Assembly (NCBI GenBank): GCA_031771865.1
Contig: JASISA010000025.1
Location: 558,001-622,000, forward strand
Source: Nothophaeocryptopus gaeumannii
Taxonomy: Eukaryota; Ascomycota; Dothideomycetes; Mycosphaerellales; Mycosphaerellaceae
Reading direction: 5' to 3'
DNA: 64,000 bases
The notes beneath the pieces were generated by a model. The model ran no database searches. It saw nothing but the letters and a program-made list of their open reading frames with translations, and was not told where the DNA came from. Position 1 is the stretch's first letter; each line of letters starts with the position of its first letter. This document shows, piece by piece, positions 54,871 through 64,000 of this stretch. A program made the translations under genes and the position numbers.

Positions 54871-56052
54871 ATGGCGAAAACTCCAGAAGCAACGACGCAA
54901 GCCGCAGGATCGATCAACCAGGCTTTTGGTGAGTGCTGGCTCAAAGCCGCCCTCACACAAGCTCGAGCACACGGCTGATTTCTCTCCTTCACAGGCATGG
55001 TCTTCTCCCTTGACCTTCAAAACATCATCCTTCTGGAAGGAAGCATCACAGCAACCTCCCTCTCCACCACCACAGGCGCCTCTCCCACCCTCATACTCCG
55101 CATCCTCCGCCCCCTGCTCGCCCTCAATATCTTCTCCTCCCCCTCCCAGGAACCTACACTCCCTCGCCACTCTCCCTCGCCCGCAGCGATCCTCCCTCTG
55201 TGCCTACATGACCGTAGGCTGGGACCTCTGGCTCCCCGTCTGCAGCTCCCTGCACACCTGGTATGCGAAGCACGGTTGGAAGCTTGCCGAGGATTCCGGG
55301 AAAACACCGTTTGCGAGTGTGTACGGGGATTCGCTATTTGGGTATTGGGGGAAGAATCCGAAGGAGGCAGAGAGTTTTTATGGGGGAGTATGGAATATTT
55401 GGCGTACACTGTGGCGAAGCTGTTTCCTTTTGACAGAGGTTCGATGCCACGTCGGCCGCGGCGGGCGCGGAGAGGAATGTGCTAGTTGATGTAGGAGGAG
55501 GAAAAGGTCAAGCTTCTCGAGAGATTTTGGCAGAATGTCCCGAGCTGCAGGGTAGGATCATACTGCAAGATCAAGCCTCCGTTCAGGCGGGATCCCCGCA
55601 TGATTTGAAGATGCAGTTGGAGCCGATGACATACAGTTTCTTCCAGGATCAGCCGATTCAAGATATGTACCTTTCCAGCCCGGATTTCTTGACTGTCAAG
55701 TCTTTGGCTAATATTATGTTCCAGACGCCGCATTTTACTACGTGCAAAACATCCTCTGCGACTGGTCAGACCAGCAGTGTATCGAGATTCTCCGCAACCA
55801 AGCTGCAGGTATGAGTAGTGGCTGAAGGCTCTTGGTCGCCACACGTATTCTTCCAAAGACGGTGTCGATTCCATGTCGGCCTCGATAAACATCTGTATGC
55901 CGACATATGGAGGCGCTGAGCGTACTTTGAAGTAATTCGAGATGCTATTGTCGGAGGCCGGACTTGCGATTGAGAAGGTGTGGTCAACGGAGGGCGCTTC
56001 GTGGGACGTTATTAAATCGAAGCCGGCATCGCTAATCTTCCGTGATGCTTGA
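54871..56052 (+). pseudogene. Degraded SAM-dependent O-methyltransferase
   Basis: Motifs survive in several frames. The start MAKTPEATTQAAGSINQAF is followed by an intron and LDLQNIILLEGS; a frameshift follows near 55150. SLHTWYAKHGWKLAEDSG and the SAM motif LVDVGGGKGQASREIL then appear after a normal intron (GTATGG...TTGACAG). The next intron (55663-55724) has AT in place of the GT donor (ATATGT). After it comes AAFYYVQNILCDWSDQQC, then TGA at 55823, a shift near 55853 and TAA at 55933 where CAA fits (RTLK-stop-FEMLLSEAGLAIEKVW). The homologous 3' end is at 56050-56052. The several independent lesions rule out a working enzyme. It is the partner of the adjacent P450 remnant. Confidence 0.78.
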
Positions 56053-56646
56053 TAGCAAGGGAACTTAATTTGTGGATGTCGAGGTGAGATTGCTTTTCTG
56101 TTTGCTTCCGTATCGAAGCCCATATTCTTTCACCCCTGTCGCTGGGACATCAATCTTGAACTCATATTCAACCACCAGAAATGTCGTCGTCGAAAAGTCG
56201 GCCTCATTCCATAACATCACTTCCATTCAGGGTATAGTATAGATGATAGATATCTATTCAGTCTGTTCTCGACCTAGACAACCTCTCATCAAGACGATCA
56301 GTCTAGTCCCGTAGATACCAAATGCCCGCCACACGCCGAGTACAAGAAGATTTCAACAGACAAGACCGGACCAGATGCATCGTCCACCTCCGCCTCTTCA
56401 CCAGGCGTGAGCCTGAGGAAGGCACGCCAAATAGTCCACCCCAACCTTCTTCATACCCTCCCTCTCGTTCAAACACAACAACCAGAAGCCCAGCCATCGT
56501 TCTCCTTGCGGCGGACATGACACACAACAAGGAAACTTTGGTATCTCACAAAGTACACCCTCCGCTGGCCGCAAAGCAGGGCACTGCCCGCATATTCATC
56601 TATCTGACCGTCATCCAAACAACGCTCTCCTTCATTGCCCAAATCA
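56053..56646. other. Intergenic, no gene supported
   Basis: About 590 bp between the OMT remnant and the RasGAP stop. Short frames only. Confidence 0.45.
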
Positions 56647-59600
56647 TCATATCATGTGGCTGCCTTCAAGCGGCGTGCTGTTAGCGCTCCTAGAAGGCAC
56701 ATCCTTTTCCGTCTTCTTCTTCCGCAAACTCGGCGGCATGAGCTTGTTCATCTTCCTTCTCTCTTTGTCCTTTTCTTTGACCCTAGCTGCCTCCATTTGT
56801 TGCTGGATCTGCAGTCGAGCTGCTTCCCTGCGTTCCCGATGACGCACTTCCTTTTCATAGCTTGGCAATGCCGTTGTGCTTTGATGCTCGGTGTCACTGC
56901 TCACGTTACTCATTGACACATTGCTCATGCTGGCGCTCGCAGAGGCATTCGGTGAGCCTATGCTCTGTGGGTAATCGCGTACGCTGCTTCCCCGAAGGCT
57001 GCTATTCAAGCTATGGGATCCAGGTCGGGCGCTATACTCGCTCTTTGATCGGGGCAGGTCGAACGTAACAGAAGACTCTCCCGGTGACGCGAACTGGTCG
57101 CCGTATGCTCTAGACATCTGCTCGTCGTCCGTGTCTTCCAGAGGACCTGGATGGCCACGTAATTCCACACCGCGGAGTTGAGCTAGTGTCGCTTCGATTG
57201 CCGGGTTGGCGTCGTCGGGAAGGAGTGAAGGGTCGCTGACGAGCCTGTCGGCAAAGGCCTCAACTGGATCCTGACCTGGTCGTGCTGTCCCACCTCTAGG
57301 ATGGGCTTTTTGCAGCTGGTTGATGACATCCTCCCACTGGAAGCTACCTGGACTGTCAGGCCGCTCAGCTCTCTCTGCGCGGTTTAAGCATTCTTGCGTT
57401 CGAGAGTTGAGATCCTCGCACAGGTAGTGAAACTCCCTGAGATCGCCGTCAGATGCATTGATGGCAGCCACGATATCCTGATGAGTCTTTCCAGGAAGTG
57501 CCGCAGCTTCGTTACTGTTTGACAGTGCAGCGACCGCTTCAAGCCAGAGATGGATGAGATCCGCGAAGGACCTTGCCTGGTCAATCAGGTATGGAAGACT
57601 GGGGAAGCCTTCTCTACTGCTTGGGGGCAGGCGTTGCATTATCGTCATTGGAGTTGTGTAGCTCAGATGCTGTTCGGCACTGACGACTCCAGAGGGCCAA
57701 GTTGGAGAATTGGGCGAGTTGGGAAAGTTGCCGCCGGAGATCGGAGTCGGTACGTAGCACACATCATCGATGAAAGATTTGAAGCTCTCCCGATGCTGGA
57801 CAAGGAAGGCGTTCATCGGCTCCATCCAGGGCTCCTTGGTACCGAATGAGGCCATGTTGGCCATCGTCTGAAGGGACTTTGCAATGAGCGTGAACGTGCG
57901 ACGAGCGCGAGGCTTGATATCGTCTGAAGTGCTGTTAGTAGCGAGCATGGATGTATCTGTCGCAGACGTCTTACCTTTCAGCAGTCCAAAAAGCTTTGGA
58001 TTGAGGACTGCCGGACAGAAGAAGCGCAGAAACAAGAATCCGGAGACACTGCTGTAGCTGACACTGCGCAAGAAGCCGCCGTATCTGTCCTCAGCACACG
58101 CTCGAATATGCCTGAAGATGATCCTCAGCTCAATCGGACAGCGCTGTTTCGCAGCAATGATGCCCTTCCAGACCTCCTGTGTGAAGAGTAGAAGCCTTCT
58201 CCAGTTCCGGTCCACGTCTTGAGGAGACCCAACTCGGTTCGGGTCGACCTCACAGTCCAAGTCCTTCTCGTTGATCTCATGCATCTTGGTCGCTAGTGAT
58301 TCTTCCAAATACTCTTTGCCAACTCGTCGCATGTGCGTGTCCAAGCTCTTCGTTAGTAAGGTGTTGCCTCGAAAGAGCAGATTGGCTTCGAGGGTCGCGT
58401 TCTTGTTTAGATCTCTCACGATCAATTCTCTATCGCTGTTGGCAGCACCACTTCCAAGTGGGTCGTTGTTTCCGTCGTTCGATCCTACACGTCGGCTGTA
58501 CCTGAGTCGAGTGATGGGAGTCTCCTTGTGAATGCCGTCTATTTCCTCCTCAACCAAAGCCATAATCCAATCGCCGGCTTTACCGGAAACCTGAAAGACG
58601 TTTAATAAGCTGTCGCTGAGCCTCTTCAGCTCACTGGGTATCATCTGTGCAATTTGCAACGTCAAGCCATTCGAAAACCGATGCAGCAACTCCCTGAGCT
58701 GCTGGTAGTCGCGCGCCATAAGAATGATGCCTTCGTCTGCTCGGACCTTGATGAGCACTTCCCCAACTCGCTGACTGTGCATGTTGATCACAGGCCACCA
58801 CTTTTCAACCTCTTTTTCTGGCTCCAGTTCTTCCATCTGGATCTCCACCTTGCCGCACGTGACGTCAAGAGCGAGATTTGTGAATCCACCCTGTTGCTCG
58901 CCGGACGACTCGTGGACACTGCCATGCTTTTTGTCATCTTTTGTGCTGGCACCATCTTGCTCTGGAGGGCGTCGCTTGATGATCACACTCGCGTTATTCA
59001 AGACTGGCGGCAGGTCTTGAAACTCGAAGCTTTCGCCCCAAAGTGGATTCAAGCCATCGAGCTTGACTACAGTCTTTCCTCTAGTTTCATTGTCCAGCAA
59101 GACTTCGGCGTAGTAGCCGTTCTTATCAGTCGCCGCACTAGCTTGATGTCCTTTGAGGCCTCCGCTGAAACCGGAGTTGGATTCGCTAGCGTTCGGTGGC
59201 TGCATCTTGGCCTCCACAACTCGCACGCTCAGGCTTCGCTCCATGCGGAAAGTGTATGTCGTACTGTTGGCGATCGCGCTTTCGAGATCGCGGGTGGCGC
59301 TATGCTCGCCGATTTCTGGTTCGGCATCTATCCGTGGCCCGTAGATGGAGGGCATCGTGAAGGCCCGCAGAAGCACAAACCACACCTCATAAAGTACGCG
59401 ATTCTCCAAGCTCAAGAAGATCGGTCGGATGAAGCCAGGCTGAGTGTTAGTGTAGCTCGCGGTGTACTGGGGATAGATCGCAATGCAGAAGTCGTTCTCC
59501 AGTACGCTCGCATCAAGTCGCTGTATCGCGCATCGAGTCAGTTGACTCAGTTGCACCACAGAGATCAAGGAGTTGTCCACGTCCGAATGCAGCTTCAGCT

Positions 59601-61338
59601 CTCCATTCTCGCGAAGCTGTCCACTGATGCGCCGCCATCGTCTCGAGCCCATACTTTGCATTCGTTGTGTGGCTGGGCGCCCAGCGGATGGGACCCCGAG
59701 TGCGTTCACGCTACTGGAGTTGTATCCGATGTTGGTATCCCAGTAAATCATCTTCCCAATTTTGATGACTGGGTTCTCCTTGGGCATGGCGCCTATGACT
59801 GATTTTCGTCGATCGCTCTTTCGACTTCGGTTGCTTGCTGCGCGCTCTCTGCTGTGGTTCTGGACAGGGTTGTTGACGGAGGCTCTGCGTTTGGACTGTT
59901 CTGCTAACGTCGATGATATCGAGCCCACTTCCGAATCCGGACGCGGCTCTTGGCGGTCGGCGCGATCATTGCTGGATGCTGAGGATGTGTTTCTCGATGT
60001 CCAGTGCAACAATGCAGCAAACCAGGCATCGAAATCGGACTGCGTCTGCAGCTTGATATGCACTTCGTCCGGTCGATCGTGAAACGTCACCTCCAGGTAG
60101 GGCATGTCTCCATCTAGATTCGACCGCACTTGCGAGCCTCGTAGATCGGGTACCAGAGTCTTGTGCGCCCCTTCACTGCCTCTTGACTCGTACATCAGAC
60201 TTCCACTTTCTTCTTGAATGTAACAGTAGCTTTGTGACCAAGGATTGCCATATCCCCGTCTGAAGACCACGTTACCACTCATTCTCCCGTTGAGCGTCTT
60301 CATCAGGTGTAGGATCCGCCGGGCATTTGCGCTGGGCAATGCGGATGTTATCGAATTAGCTGTTCCTGACGAGACCGGCGAGATTGAGCGATGGCCCTGC
60401 GGCGTCTGTGAAGGCGACACGACTGGTGAGCCCACCGAGCCCGCCGAGGGAGCGTTGGGTGCTTCCATCTGCGCAGGCACGGAGGCCAAGTAATCCGTTC
60501 CTCCTTGATGGCCAGCAGGAGAGCTGGGTGATTGTACACTGCCCTCCCGGTTTCTGCTCTTAGGATTAGACTCGGACTGGTCTCGTTTGCCTTCGTCAAG
60601 CGTGCGGGTTCGTGGGCGTAAGCTCTCCATGACTCCATGCGTCCGCCATTCTCCATTGCTCTTGCTCTCGCGGCGGCCGAGGAAGGAGGTGCTGGACATG
60701 GACAGGTTGACGCTGCCGTTTCTGCTCTGCGGTGGGCTTATTGTCTGTCCACGCGGCTGCTCACCACGCCGTCTACTCCTGCTCGTGCTCGGACTGTCTC
60801 GTGCCGCAGCGCCCCCAACAATAGTAGTGGTGGTGTGGGGTATGAAGACACGCTCAAAGCTCATGGTGGTGTTCTCAGACATAGCACCGCTCGACGAATT
60901 GGCACTGGCTCTGGCATTCGCACTGAAACTGCCACGCGTGTGCGTGTGGTCGCTGGAGGAGCGCATTCCCGCGTGTTGGTCTTCGGGTGTTACCGGTCGA
61001 ATGGCCGTCTGCACGCCGGTCTGCGTGCCACTGCTGACTGCGGTGCTACCGTTCGTACTTTGGCGTAGGGGCATGGAAGGACGGCGGCCAATCCTCTTTT
61101 CTCGCTCGCCGGGCGGCGTTATCACCTGTGTGCCTGAATCACTCATCATCCTCTGTGCCTGAGCCTGTGCGTGAGACTGCGACTCCTGGTACTTCCATTC
61201 ATCGTATGCGCTCGGCTCCTTGGTATGCTTCTCACGGCCCCATCGATGTCCTCGTTTCGACCTCTCCATGTCCGTCTGCACTACTGCATCGGCTCCATTC
61301 CACACGCCTGAACGGCGACGACTTGATTTGTCACTCAT
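56647..61338 (-). CDS. BUD2: RasGAP with PH-like and C2 domains (BUD2-type)
   Basis: From the ATG at 61338 (MSDKSSRRRSGVWNG) the gene reads to 56647. A 51-nt intron at 57924-57974 (donor GTAAGA, branch CTACTAAC, acceptor TTCAG) is in frame and hides inside the open frame; removing it gives about 1546 residues. The first 340 residues are Ser-rich and disordered. A PH-like domain follows (SYCYIQEESGSLMYESRG), a C2-like domain (NPLWGESFEFQDLPPVLN), then the RasGAP domain with LLFRGNTLLTKS (Arg finger) and FLRFFCPAVLNPKLFGLLK. The C-terminus is Ser/Glu-rich with a basic coiled coil. The family turns off the Rsr1-type Ras GTPase that sets polarity sites. The BUD2 name is by domain pattern. Confidence 0.82.
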   Translation of the reverse strand: MSDKSSRRRSGVWNGADAVVQTDMERSKRGHRWGREKHTKEPSAYDEWKYQESQSHAQAQAQRMMSDSGTQVITPPGEREKRIGRRPSMPLRQSTNGSTAVSSGTQTGVQTAIRPVTPEDQHAGMRSSSDHTHTRGSFSANARASANSSSGAMSENTTMSFERVFIPHTTTTIVGGAAARDSPSTSRSRRRGEQPRGQTISPPQSRNGSVNLSMSSTSFLGRRESKSNGEWRTHGVMESLRPRTRTLDEGKRDQSESNPKSRNREGSVQSPSSPAGHQGGTDYLASVPAQMEAPNAPSAGSVGSPVVSPSQTPQGHRSISPVSSGTANSITSALPSANARRILHLMKTLNGRMSGNVVFRRGYGNPWSQSYCYIQEESGSLMYESRGSEGAHKTLVPDLRGSQVRSNLDGDMPYLEVTFHDRPDEVHIKLQTQSDFDAWFAALLHWTSRNTSSASSNDRADRQEPRPDSEVGSISSTLAEQSKRRASVNNPVQNHSRERAASNRSRKSDRRKSVIGAMPKENPVIKIGKMIYWDTNIGYNSSSVNALGVPSAGRPATQRMQSMGSRRWRRISGQLRENGELKLHSDVDNSLISVVQLSQLTRCAIQRLDASVLENDFCIAIYPQYTASYTNTQPGFIRPIFLSLENRVLYEVWFVLLRAFTMPSIYGPRIDAEPEIGEHSATRDLESAIANSTTYTFRMERSLSVRVVEAKMQPPNASESNSGFSGGLKGHQASAATDKNGYYAEVLLDNETRGKTVVKLDGLNPLWGESFEFQDLPPVLNNASVIIKRRPPEQDGASTKDDKKHGSVHESSGEQQGGFTNLALDVTCGKVEIQMEELEPEKEVEKWWPVINMHSQRVGEVLIKVRADEGIILMARDYQQLRELLHRFSNGLTLQIAQMIPSELKRLSDSLLNVFQVSGKAGDWIMALVEEEIDGIHKETPITRLRYSRRVGSNDGNNDPLGSGAANSDRELIVRDLNKNATLEANLLFRGNTLLTKSLDTHMRRVGKEYLEESLATKMHEINEKDLDCEVDPNRVGSPQDVDRNWRRLLLFTQEVWKGIIAAKQRCPIELRIIFRHIRACAEDRYGGFLRSVSYSSVSGFLFLRFFCPAVLNPKLFGLLKGKTSATDTSMLATNSTSDDIKPRARRTFTLIAKSLQTMANMASFGTKEPWMEPMNAFLVQHRESFKSFIDDVCYVPTPISGGNFPNSPNSPTWPSGVVSAEQHLSYTTPMTIMQRLPPSSREGFPSLPYLIDQARSFADLIHLWLEAVAALSNSNEAAALPGKTHQDIVAAINASDGDLREFHYLCEDLNSRTQECLNRAERAERPDSPGSFQWEDVINQLQKAHPRGGTARPGQDPVEAFADRLVSDPSLLPDDANPAIEATLAQLRGVELRGHPGPLEDTDDEQMSRAYGDQFASPGESSVTFDLPRSKSEYSARPGSHSLNSSLRGSSVRDYPQSIGSPNASASASMSNVSMSNVSSDTEHQSTTALPSYEKEVRHRERREAARLQIQQQMEAARVKEKDKERRKMNKLMPPSLRKKKTEKDVPSRSANSTPLEGSHMI

Positions 61339-64000
61339 GGTGAGATCCCTGTCGTTGGTATGCAATGCACGCACGGCAATGGCCTTTCACCTTTCTTCTT
61401 TCTCCCCTTGGCAACTCCAATTGTTGCCTTTTTATGTCGTCAATGGGCGGGTGTGTGGCGCCAGGCCAGCGTCGGCCGTCGAGGTATTGCAGTCACTCAC
61501 AGAATGCTGGCGATTGCGGCGCATGTCGCGTAACCGGGTCTTTCGTCAATTGGGTGTGGTCTGGTCCTCCGCAGCGACTACTGTAAAGCGGCGTGCAGCG
61601 TCTCTCGTAGGCAATGATCCACTCTGGCAGTCCACTTGCTGCAAGAAACGCAGGGTACTCGGAGTAGGCCCGGCAGTGAGATCACCCAGACAAAGAGGCT
61701 GCCGACCGCAACCACCGCTCGGCGCACAATGGGTTGGGTTGGGCAACGCCTGTACCAAGGAATGGCTATTCCGTAGGTGTTCCGATCGAGCAGTCAGAGG
61801 TCGCACCGGCGTAGCGGACGGCTCTCAGCGCAGACGCTGCACAGCGATGGCAGAGAGTCGTTGGAGTAGCAGCAGGATGGTATGGCTACGGCGGGTAGCA
61901 CAAGGTTGAACACGTGCGCCCCGATCCGAGGGCAGACTTTACTCGCGCTGCGCTGCGCTGTGGTGGGTGAGTGAGTGAGTTTGTGGACGGTGGCTTGCCT
62001 TGCTTCTCCCTCCTCCAAGCAAATGTCACTCCCTTGCGTGTTGGCCCCAGTCACACAGTTTGGCATCAGACTGTTCCTGACGAGCCAGTGACGATGCAGA
62101 CATCAAAGCGTGATCAAGCAAGGTGAAGATGGAACCTGACAAGCAGCAAGAAGGCAATCGCTGTCGGTGGGGCGAGACCTCTCCTCCTCCACCAATCCAC
62201 CAGACGGTCCACCCAGTAGTATGCTGCGTAGGATATGCTCCCTGGGCCTGCCGTCCGCGCCTTTCCACTTCAGTCTTCGCCGCCGTCCGCTGTCGATCTC
62301 CGCCTGGTGTGCGGGCTCACGACCAGCCAAGCGTGCGAACGAAGAACAAATCCTTCCCCTAGAGTTACCGTCAATCGCGCCCGAGCACTCCAAGCCTTTC
62401 GCCGAAGCAGCTCGGCTCCCGGTCGAAGCAGATGGTTCTAGCCGTATGTTGTCGGATACCTACTCCATGATACCCGCTACATAGTTTCAATTGTCTTTGG
62501 CCTCTCCAGTGTCGGTCAGCTGAACAATGGTCGAACGTTCCTGAAGCCGGCACTACCCCTAGGCCATCTAATGCCACCATCCCTGCTCAGAGGAAACATA
62601 ATAACCTTATTCCTTCCGTTGTCAAAATGATGCATGAGCGCCCAATTAACGCATGCCCTGACATCACCCTCTAAGCCCTTTTCACGGCACCACGGCGGCA
62701 TCATCAGACTTCTGGACAGGTCCATTTACACGCCCTCCACGATCGAAGCAGTAGCAGCCCGAAGCACGAAGATCCAGGAACGAGCTGCAGCAAATCCTTC
62801 AGGCAAGCTCTGCCCAACACACCATTTCTCCTCAAGACCGTACCGCGGTACCGCAACCTCTCAAACTCAGCCCAGGACTCCCACTTTTCTCTGTGCAGTC
62901 TGCGCGGGTCGGCAGCCGGGGCAGTGTTTCAGCTTCAAAGCCTTAGAATCCTCAAACGATTCAAAGCAGCGCACGAGCGCCGCCGGAGTGCAAGTCTGGG
63001 TGACGTCGGAGGTTTGGAAGCTTTCAGCCTTCCAGCGGTGGTCCAAGTACAGCGTTCTTTGGATGATCACAATTGTGATTCCGAAATGCTGGGTATGTGA
63101 CCCACGATTGTTACACTAATAGCACTATAGTAATACCGCCGAGGACTGTAGTATATAAACTAACTAAGCGCTGCAGACGCCGTGCGTGGATGTTCAGCAA
63201 AATTCGCCGGGTAATATTAACAGCGTTGATATTGCTATAGACAGCCGTTGACCTTACAGTTTGTACAGCAACAGCTCGTTCTACCCTCAATCACACTAAC
63301 ACTTCCCAAGAGTCATGCTCGCCTCAGCCCCCATACCGCTCTTCTCCATCGACGCTTTCAGGACAACCTCAAACATAGCGCGAAGAGAAGATGCGTTTGA
63401 GGTATATTTGTATGATGAGCAACATGGATACATCACCCGCATCCGAGCTTCAGCCTCATTCTGTCCTTCCACGGCCTCTATATCAATAAGCACTAGTCAT
63501 ACAGCTGCAGCAAAGTCTTTGACCTGTCAAAGCATCAAGAAGACTTACGAGGAAGGTGAGTAGGAAAGGTCTGCACTCCGACGCAGGCCGACAAACGGCG
63601 CGATGCTTATGCAAAGCATCACAACTTTCTATCAAAGTCCCGAGGAGGTTTTTGATATCTACTTGTGCTATGCCGATACGAAGCTGCGAAGGCGTTTCAA
63701 TATCGTGTTGTTCTGGCAGTTAGTTGTACTTCAGGCCTCCAAACCAAAACAAAGCTATCCCGAGGCACGTCCAAGTAGATTAATGAGAACATGTTGAAAA
63801 GCGAGCACTGCAGGCAAGAACCCTCAGTACTTTGATAAGTAACCAGTCTCTCGGTATCCTTTCTCATAGGATGTTCAACTACATACCACAATCAATGCCA
63901 TTCTTCAACACCACTATCCCACGCTCGCTCACCCTCTCACACTCATCATCCACTGTTCATCTCTCAAGCAAGTCAAAGTAATTAGTCCTTGCAAGCACCA
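61339..64000. other. Long right-end stretch, no gene supported
   Basis: About 2.66 kb with the RasGAP promoter at its left. Frames up to 230 codons (61220-61909 plus) are Arg/Ser/Trp-rich, overlap the RasGAP leader and lack motifs. A frame at 63315-63563 has a plausible ATG and moderate codon look but no family. The 63100-63300 part is AT-rich. I support nothing here. Confidence 0.4.

Noticed and set aside
61220..61909. 229-codon plus frame over the RasGAP start
   Set aside because: Overlaps a clear gene start antisense and has no recognisable motif.
63315..63563. 82-codon frame near the right end
   Set aside because: Plausible start but no motif, no intron evidence, and a competing minus frame at 63296-63493.
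1..64000. CRISPR arrays, rRNA, or a complete biosynthetic cluster
   Set aside because: None found. The three MFS transporters are far apart with housekeeping genes between, so they do not form one cluster.

Overview
This window is nuclear DNA of a filamentous ascomycete. Genes are dense and carry short introns of about 50-90 nt with GTRNGT donors, CTAAC/CTGAC-type branch points and YAG acceptors. The set of Mediator MED1, RNA polymerase III RPC1, isocitrate lyase, glutamine synthetase, Snf7, TIM10, a TEN1-like protein and a BUD2-type RasGAP fits Pezizomycotina. The general look suggests Dothideomycetes, but that is an inference I could not test.

Layout. 0-10 kb is accessory metabolism: an NTF2-like protein, a cytochrome b2-type lactate dehydrogenase, a Gln-rich coiled-coil protein, an Asp/Glu-racemase-family enzyme, a small secreted protein, a broken metallo-beta-lactamase gene and a six-exon amino-acid/choline permease. 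10-24 kb holds a secreted serine carboxypeptidase, RPC1 (RPO31), an FHA protein, an intron-containing 84-aa Cys-rich gene missed by single-frame ORF calling, and isocitrate lyase. 26-34.6 kb holds two DHA1 MFS transporters, a thiol-methyltransferase-like gene and an unrecognised membrane protein with an internal repeat. 34.7-46.3 kb is mostly housekeeping: MED1, glutamine synthetase, an SDR, a DHA2 transporter, TEN1-like, SNF7 and a small secreted protein. 46.3-51.3 kb is a repeat-rich, decaying zone with two F-box-like paralogues, one broken by a frameshift and by a 496-bp hAT-type non-autonomous transposon with an 8-bp target duplication. 52.7-56.1 kb has TIM10 followed by a divergent P450/O-methyltransferase pair, both degraded; this looks like a dead secondary-metabolite locus. 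56.6-61.3 kb is a large RasGAP gene. The last 2.6 kb shows no gene I can support.

Most gene models here were rebuilt by joining exons across frames. Exon coordinates are given in each entry. Functional calls rest on motifs and remembered family patterns only; no database search was run. No tRNA, rRNA or CRISPR was found. I see no single clearly new biological system. The strongest unexpected items are the hAT insertion, the decayed P450/OMT pair, the ATG-only and 15-nt coding exons, and the small Cys-rich gene.
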